From Aliivibrio fischeri (GTDB lineage: Bacteria; Pseudomonadota; Gammaproteobacteria; Enterobacterales; Vibrionaceae): a stretch of DNA of 64,000 nucleotides. Under the pieces are notes generated by a model. That model saw only the letters and a list, made by a program, of their open reading frames with translations, made no database searches and was not told where the DNA came from. Below, one piece after another: positions 60,169-64,000 of this stretch (position 1 is its first letter; the number at the start of each line of letters is the position of its first letter). The stretch covers positions 992,001 to 1,056,000 of the forward strand of contig CP160629.1 of assembly GCA_038993745.2 (NCBI GenBank), written 5' to 3'. The position numbers and the translations under genes were made by a program.

Positions 60169-61180
60169 AAGCAATAATATTCAATTAGTGACTAAAGATA
60201 GTGTCAAAATCTTCACCACTATATTTAAAGAGTTAGACAGTAAGAGCCATCTTTTGTTAAGAGAGGCAACCATTCCAATTGATATTATTGATGACGATAA
60301 AAGGCATTACTTGTACCTTCCAGAGTCTTGTTTAAAGAATTTAATGGAGGTATTAAGTCGTAATGTTGAAAATCATCGACTTGGGGTTTTATTTTGGCGC
60401 TTATGTAAAGATACTTATATTCCTAGTTTTATTGAAAGGTTAACTATTGGTGGTGATTTAAAGTCAACGTTAGATGAATTTTCTAATCTGTTGATAAGTG
60501 ACTCAACTAACTCAAAAGTTTATCTACAAGAAAAGGGGGATACTTGGTGGTTGGTTCGTGAAAAATCAGGTATAGATGAACCTTGGTTTAAATTTGCAGA
60601 AATGTTTTCTGTGATTTTTATGTGTGAATTACTACGAAACCTGACAAGTCATGAATGGGCACCAAGCCGTATTGGGATTCGTTGCGATAATGATAGTGAT
60701 TTTGTAGCACTTCCTGCGTTAAAGAGTGTTCAATTTTTTACTGAAAGACCGGTTACTGCAATTGAGATCCCCAAAGCATTTATATATAAAAAAGTGAATC
60801 TGATTCAAAAACAACGGACTCACAACATTTCAAATAATCCATTGAATATAAAGAATATCTGCTTTGTTGAACAATTTAAAATGGCGATATCTCCATATCT
60901 TCCTGTTGGAAAATTACCAATTAAACTGGCAGCTGAGATTTTACGGATGAATGTGAGAACACTTCAGCGAAAACTTAAGAATGAAGGAGCTATCTACCAA
61001 GTATTAATTGAAGAGATGTGTTTCGAACTCATTACACGAGATATTGTAGAAACAACAAAACCGATTACCATCATAGCCACTCAGTATGGTTATTCCGATG
61101 CAGGTCATTTCTCGCGTGCGTTTAAGCGTATTTATGGCATGTCGCCAACTCTGTATCGTAAAAATAATAGTTTAGTTTGA
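60161..61180 (+). CDS. AraC-family transcriptional regulator
   Basis: The 339-residue protein has an N-terminal sensing region of about 230 residues, of the arabinose-binding-like (PF12625-type) layout, and a C-terminal AraC HTH pair. The HTH region shows LAAEILRMNVRTLQRKLKNEGAI and then the second helix-turn-helix IATQYGYSDAGHFSRAFKRIYGMSPTLYR. I start at the ATG overlapping the micro-ORF stop; the ATG at 60140 is an alternative with a poorer upstream sequence. It probably controls the neighbouring amidohydrolase, DUF3299 and porin genes, which is inference from position. Confidence 0.9.
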   Translation: MSRSNNIQLVTKDSVKIFTTIFKELDSKSHLLLREATIPIDIIDDDKRHYLYLPESCLKNLMEVLSRNVENHRLGVLFWRLCKDTYIPSFIERLTIGGDLKSTLDEFSNLLISDSTNSKVYLQEKGDTWWLVREKSGIDEPWFKFAEMFSVIFMCELLRNLTSHEWAPSRIGIRCDNDSDFVALPALKSVQFFTERPVTAIEIPKAFIYKKVNLIQKQRTHNISNNPLNIKNICFVEQFKMAISPYLPVGKLPIKLAAEILRMNVRTLQRKLKNEGAIYQVLIEEMCFELITRDIVETTKPITIIATQYGYSDAGHFSRAFKRIYGMSPTLYRKNNSLV

Positions 61181-61356
61181 AATCATCTCTAATTTCTATT
61201 GTCGTCAAATGGCAATTAAATCGTATTGAATTCCTTTATGTTAGCAACTAGTCTCTATTATGTTTGCATTATGTTTTATTTTGCTGCTGTATATTTTAGT
61301 ACTTTGAATCTGAATGCAAATGTAAGGGAATTATTTACATACTAAGGAATTTATTT

Positions 61357-62733
61357 ATGAAAAATGCTTTAAGGTTTAGTGTCATAGCTTTGTCATGTGG
61401 CGCTGTTTTTTCTGCTTCGGCATCATCAACTCTGTTTACGAATGTAGATATCTTTAATGGAACGAAAAATAAATTATATGAAGATCATTATGTTTTGGTT
61501 GAAAATAATTTAATTAAAGCCATTTCAGCCAAACCGATTGAGGCAGGTGATGCATTAGTAATTAATGGCGAAGGTAAAACATTAATGCCAGGTTTAATTG
61601 AAGGCCATGGTCACCTTTTATTGAATGCCGGAACGTTAAATGATCATGAAAATAATAGAACAATTGAAGAATTAGCATCTAGAGCAACCGTAAATGCGAA
61701 TGCAGCATTTCAGTCTGGTTTTACTACATGGCGAGATGCTGGTGGCTTAAATACGGGTTTACGTAAAACCATTGACTCAGGCATGCTCGAAGGACCTCGT
61801 TTATATACTTCTGGTGCTTTTATTGGGCCAACGGGTTCTCATGCGGATTTCAGTAATTTAACCACGCCAAATCAACATATTAATGGACCCCAAACATCAA
61901 TGAGCCGCAGTAATGTGAGTGTGAATACAGACACTGTAGGTGAAATTAAATCGGCAGCTCGTCAAAACTTCAAACAAGGTAACTCTCAGCTCAAAATCAT
62001 GTCTTCTGGTGGTGTTGCATCATCATTTGACCCGTGGCAATTAAACGCAATGTCTGCAGAAGAAATTGGTGCCGCTGTAGAGGTTGCTGACGCTTATGGT
62101 TCGTATGTAATGTCGCATGCTTACAGTAAAAAAGCGATTTTACGCAATCTAGATGCAGGCGTTAAGACCATTGAGCATGGCTTTATGTTTGATGGTGAAA
62201 TTAATAAAAAAATGAAAGAAAAGGGCGCTTATATTACGACGAATATGACGGCTTTCTCTCCTTATTTAAGTCAAATCGAAGCGATCAATAGTAATCCTGC
62301 ATCAAAACGCAAAGCTGAATCAGCAACCAAAGCATTCAAAAACTATATTTCTAATGTGAAAAAGTACCAACCGAAATGGGGATTCCATACCGATTGTGTT
62401 GGTGATGTAACGTCATGTATTAAACAAACTGACCATACGATTTATCTTGCAGGGAAAGAGCTAGGCAATTTTTATACTCTTAAAGGCATGACATCTGTAA
62501 ATGGTGAAATTGTGAAATTATCAGGAGTGATGGATCCGTATCCTGAAGGTAAATTAGGTGTAGTTGAAGTGGGTGCTTATGCTGATTTATTGGTGGTAGA
62601 TGGTAATCCTCTTGAAGACTTATCTGTGCTTGGCGCTAATGAAAAGTGGTTTGATGCGAAAGAGCGAGATCCTGCGCTTGATACGATTAAAGTTATCATG
62701 AAAGACGGCAAAATTTACAAAAATACGTTGTAG
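61357..62733 (+). CDS. Secreted amidohydrolase-family protein
   Basis: The 458-residue protein has a signal peptide (cleaved near Ala23), so it works in the periplasm or outside. The amidohydrolase metal site is visible: GHGH near 83-86, a possibly carboxylated Lys in LKIMSSGG, His in MSHAYS, His in IEHGFMF and an Asp in FHTDCVGD. The ending includes ADLLVVDGNPLEDL, typical of the family. Relatives hydrolyse dipeptides or Xaa-Pro peptides, but the substrate here cannot be named. The AraC gene is upstream and DUF3299 follows. Confidence 0.88.
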   Translation: MKNALRFSVIALSCGAVFSASASSTLFTNVDIFNGTKNKLYEDHYVLVENNLIKAISAKPIEAGDALVINGEGKTLMPGLIEGHGHLLLNAGTLNDHENNRTIEELASRATVNANAAFQSGFTTWRDAGGLNTGLRKTIDSGMLEGPRLYTSGAFIGPTGSHADFSNLTTPNQHINGPQTSMSRSNVSVNTDTVGEIKSAARQNFKQGNSQLKIMSSGGVASSFDPWQLNAMSAEEIGAAVEVADAYGSYVMSHAYSKKAILRNLDAGVKTIEHGFMFDGEINKKMKEKGAYITTNMTAFSPYLSQIEAINSNPASKRKAESATKAFKNYISNVKKYQPKWGFHTDCVGDVTSCIKQTDHTIYLAGKELGNFYTLKGMTSVNGEIVKLSGVMDPYPEGKLGVVEVGAYADLLVVDGNPLEDLSVLGANEKWFDAKERDPALDTIKVIMKDGKIYKNTL

Positions 62734-62754
62734 CAGTTGATGAACCTTTTTGTA

Positions 62755-62775
62755 TAGCCTACTTAATGTAGGCTA
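62755..62775 (+). other. Perfect hairpin between amidohydrolase and DUF3299 genes
   Basis: TAGCCTAC-TTAAT-GTAGGCTA, an 8-bp stem. No T-run follows and the next gene's AAGGAT ribosome-binding site is 5-10 bases downstream. It could be an mRNA-processing site or a weak attenuator. Confidence 0.45.
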
Positions 62776-62791
62776 GTTATAAGGATCCATA

Positions 62792-63433
62792 ATGAAGAAA
62801 ATTATCTTTTTATTGGTGCTATGTATCCCGTTCTATTCAATGAGTGACGAACTAATTGAATTAAAGTGGCAGGAATTAGCCATTAAACAAACTGAAGTTA
62901 ATGTACGTTTACCTGAATTAACTGACCAACAAAAACTGACTCTTAAGCAAATTTTAATATTACAGAATGATGCTACAGCAAAAGCTGAAGAGCAGCGTTT
63001 AGAACTAATGAATCAACTAAAAAAAGAGGGGGTTAATGCAACAGAGGCGATTGCTGCAAGACAAGCATACATGACAGCAAAGCAAAAGAATGCAGAAGCA
63101 ATAACTCAAGAATACGATGGAAAAAAAGTACGTATGCCAGGGTTCATTGTCCCTATTGAGTTTGACGGTTTAAAAACAACCGAGTTTTTATTAGTCCCCG
63201 TAGCAGGAGCTTGCATTCATATGCCTCCGCCACCTGCAAATCAAATTGTTCGAGTTTCATATCCAGAAGGCTTTACTGTGCAAAATGTGCAATATCCAGT
63301 TTGGATTGAGGGTGATTTTCATTCGAAAAAAGTGACGGAAGAAGTATTTTTAGTGGATGGTCAAAGTAATATCACAATGGGATATGAAATGAATGCATCG
63401 TTGATTGAAGATTATTATGAACCCGAAAGTTAA
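62792..63433 (+). CDS. DUF3299-family secreted protein
   Basis: The 213-residue protein has a signal peptide (cleaved near Ser18), a helical middle region with Lys/Glu/Gln (about 40-105), and the DUF3299 domain: RMPGFIVPIEFDG near 123, TEFLLVPVAGACIHMPPPPANQIV near 138 and a VWIEGDF motif. The family is of unknown role and often near transporters. The porin starts 17 bases downstream, so they are probably in one unit. Confidence 0.85.
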   Translation: MKKIIFLLVLCIPFYSMSDELIELKWQELAIKQTEVNVRLPELTDQQKLTLKQILILQNDATAKAEEQRLELMNQLKKEGVNATEAIAARQAYMTAKQKNAEAITQEYDGKKVRMPGFIVPIEFDGLKTTEFLLVPVAGACIHMPPPPANQIVRVSYPEGFTVQNVQYPVWIEGDFHSKKVTEEVFLVDGQSNITMGYEMNASLIEDYYEPES

Positions 63434-63450
63434 TAAACTAGGAGATGACA

Positions 63451-64000
63451 TTGAGTAATAACAATATGATAAAAAATAGTTTATTGATCACGGCGTTAAC
63501 TTCACCTTTTGCGTTTGCTGCAAATTTCGAAAGTCCCGACTCTGTAGAAAATACCATTGAAAGTAAATCGTCTCTAAAACCACACTGGCGAGAAGAACTA
63601 TCGAATAAAGGCATCACTTTTGGCATTGATTATTTGGCATTAGGTCTTTCTTCTCCTAATGGTTCTCAAGGAAACAGCATTGATCGTTCATCCGGTATTG
63701 CGCGGTTTTATGGGGCTTGGCATTTAGTTGGTAATGGCACAGAGGATACTGGTGGCATTGTTTGGAAGGTTGAGCATAGGCATGCTTACAGTTCAACACC
63801 ACCTAAAAACATGGCTTTCATTGATGATATTAGTAATGGCCCAGAGGGCTTAGGTTATGTGGGAATGATAGCCCCAGCTTATAACGATCAAGGAACAAGG
63901 GTTACTAATCTACACTGGAAACAAAAATTCAATAATGGAAAAACATCTCTGCTCATTGGTTGGCAAGATGTGACTGATTATGTAGATGCATATGCTTTGG
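63451..64000 (+). CDS. Carbohydrate-porin-like outer-membrane protein (partial)
   Basis: An open frame runs to the window edge without a stop. The predicted start is a signal peptide (NNMIKNSLLITALTSPFAFA), then HWREELSNKGITFGIDYLALGLSS and barrel-type strands, which resembles OprB-family carbohydrate porins. TTG at 63451 has GGAG six bases before it; ATG at 63466 is the alternative. The sugar it might pass is unknown. Confidence 0.75.
   Translation, partial: MSNNNMIKNSLLITALTSPFAFAANFESPDSVENTIESKSSLKPHWREELSNKGITFGIDYLALGLSSPNGSQGNSIDRSSGIARFYGAWHLVGNGTEDTGGIVWKVEHRHAYSSTPPKNMAFIDDISNGPEGLGYVGMIAPAYNDQGTRVTNLHWKQKFNNGKTSLLIGWQDVTDYVDAYAL

Overview
The window looks like chromosome I of an Aliivibrio (Vibrio) fischeri-group bacterium. 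The evidence is a luxO-luxU pair with a divergent qrr1 small RNA, the sodium-flagellar protein MotY next to rnase T, an rsxABCDGE-nth operon, typical Vibrionaceae protein sequences and AT-rich DNA. Assignment to species is inference. Most of the window is conserved housekeeping backbone. The last ~6 kb (58.4-64 kb) looks more accessory.

Layout. 0-4 kb: end of ftsK, then lolA, rarA, serS, and convergent trxC. 4-10.5 kb: a YciU-like DNA-mimic protein, gsk, the yeaD/gapA unit, msrB, a lipoprotein, yeaC and a small membrane ORF. 10.5-17.6 kb: a voltage-gated-type K+ channel with a C-terminal zinc ribbon, adhE (frame broken here) behind a long leader with CRP- and FNR-like sites, a catalytically degenerate SDR protein, an unknown gene, sodB and grxD. 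17.6-30 kb: a receiver-TPR protein, an Na+/H+ antiporter-family transporter, rnt/motY, a DUF2753-like gene and the rsxABCDGE-nth-gloA operon; rsxC carries five 129-bp tandem repeat units. 30-35.7 kb: two tRNA-Asn genes, uvrB, the quorum-sensing locus qrr1/luxO/luxU, and yvcK. 35.7-38.3 kb: a molybdenum-cofactor riboswitch ahead of moaACDE (no moaB). 38.3-41.7 kb: a three-gene module of ATP-grasp peptide ligase, transglutaminase-like/7TM protein and retropepsin-like lipoprotein, the last frame-broken. 41.7-48.1 kb: cmoA-cmoB, aspS, ruvC (frame broken), ruvA, ruvB. 48.1-58.4 kb: cydABX-ybgE-ybgC-tolQRAB-pal-cpoB and nadA. 58.4-64 kb: a membrane protein, an outer-membrane protein, an AraC regulator preceded by an overlapping micro-ORF, a secreted amidohydrolase, a DUF3299 protein and a porin that runs off the end.

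How the parts work together. LuxO~P with sigma-54 should fire qrr1 on the opposite strand, using three LuxO-box palindromes between the two genes. LuxU is the phosphotransfer protein that feeds LuxO. The cyd genes make the high-affinity oxidase and adhE serves fermentation. The Tol-Pal genes span the envelope. CmoA/B modify tRNA wobble uridines. RuvABC resolve Holliday junctions.

Three genes (adhE, ruvC and the retropepsin lipoprotein) are each broken by what looks like one missing base in a homopolymer run. That shared signature points to a sequence-quality problem at least as much as to real pseudogenes. Among the annotated systems, the 38.3-41.7 kb module and the AraC/amidohydrolase/DUF3299/porin group are the least understood. 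I see no CRISPR array, transposase, integrase or prophage.
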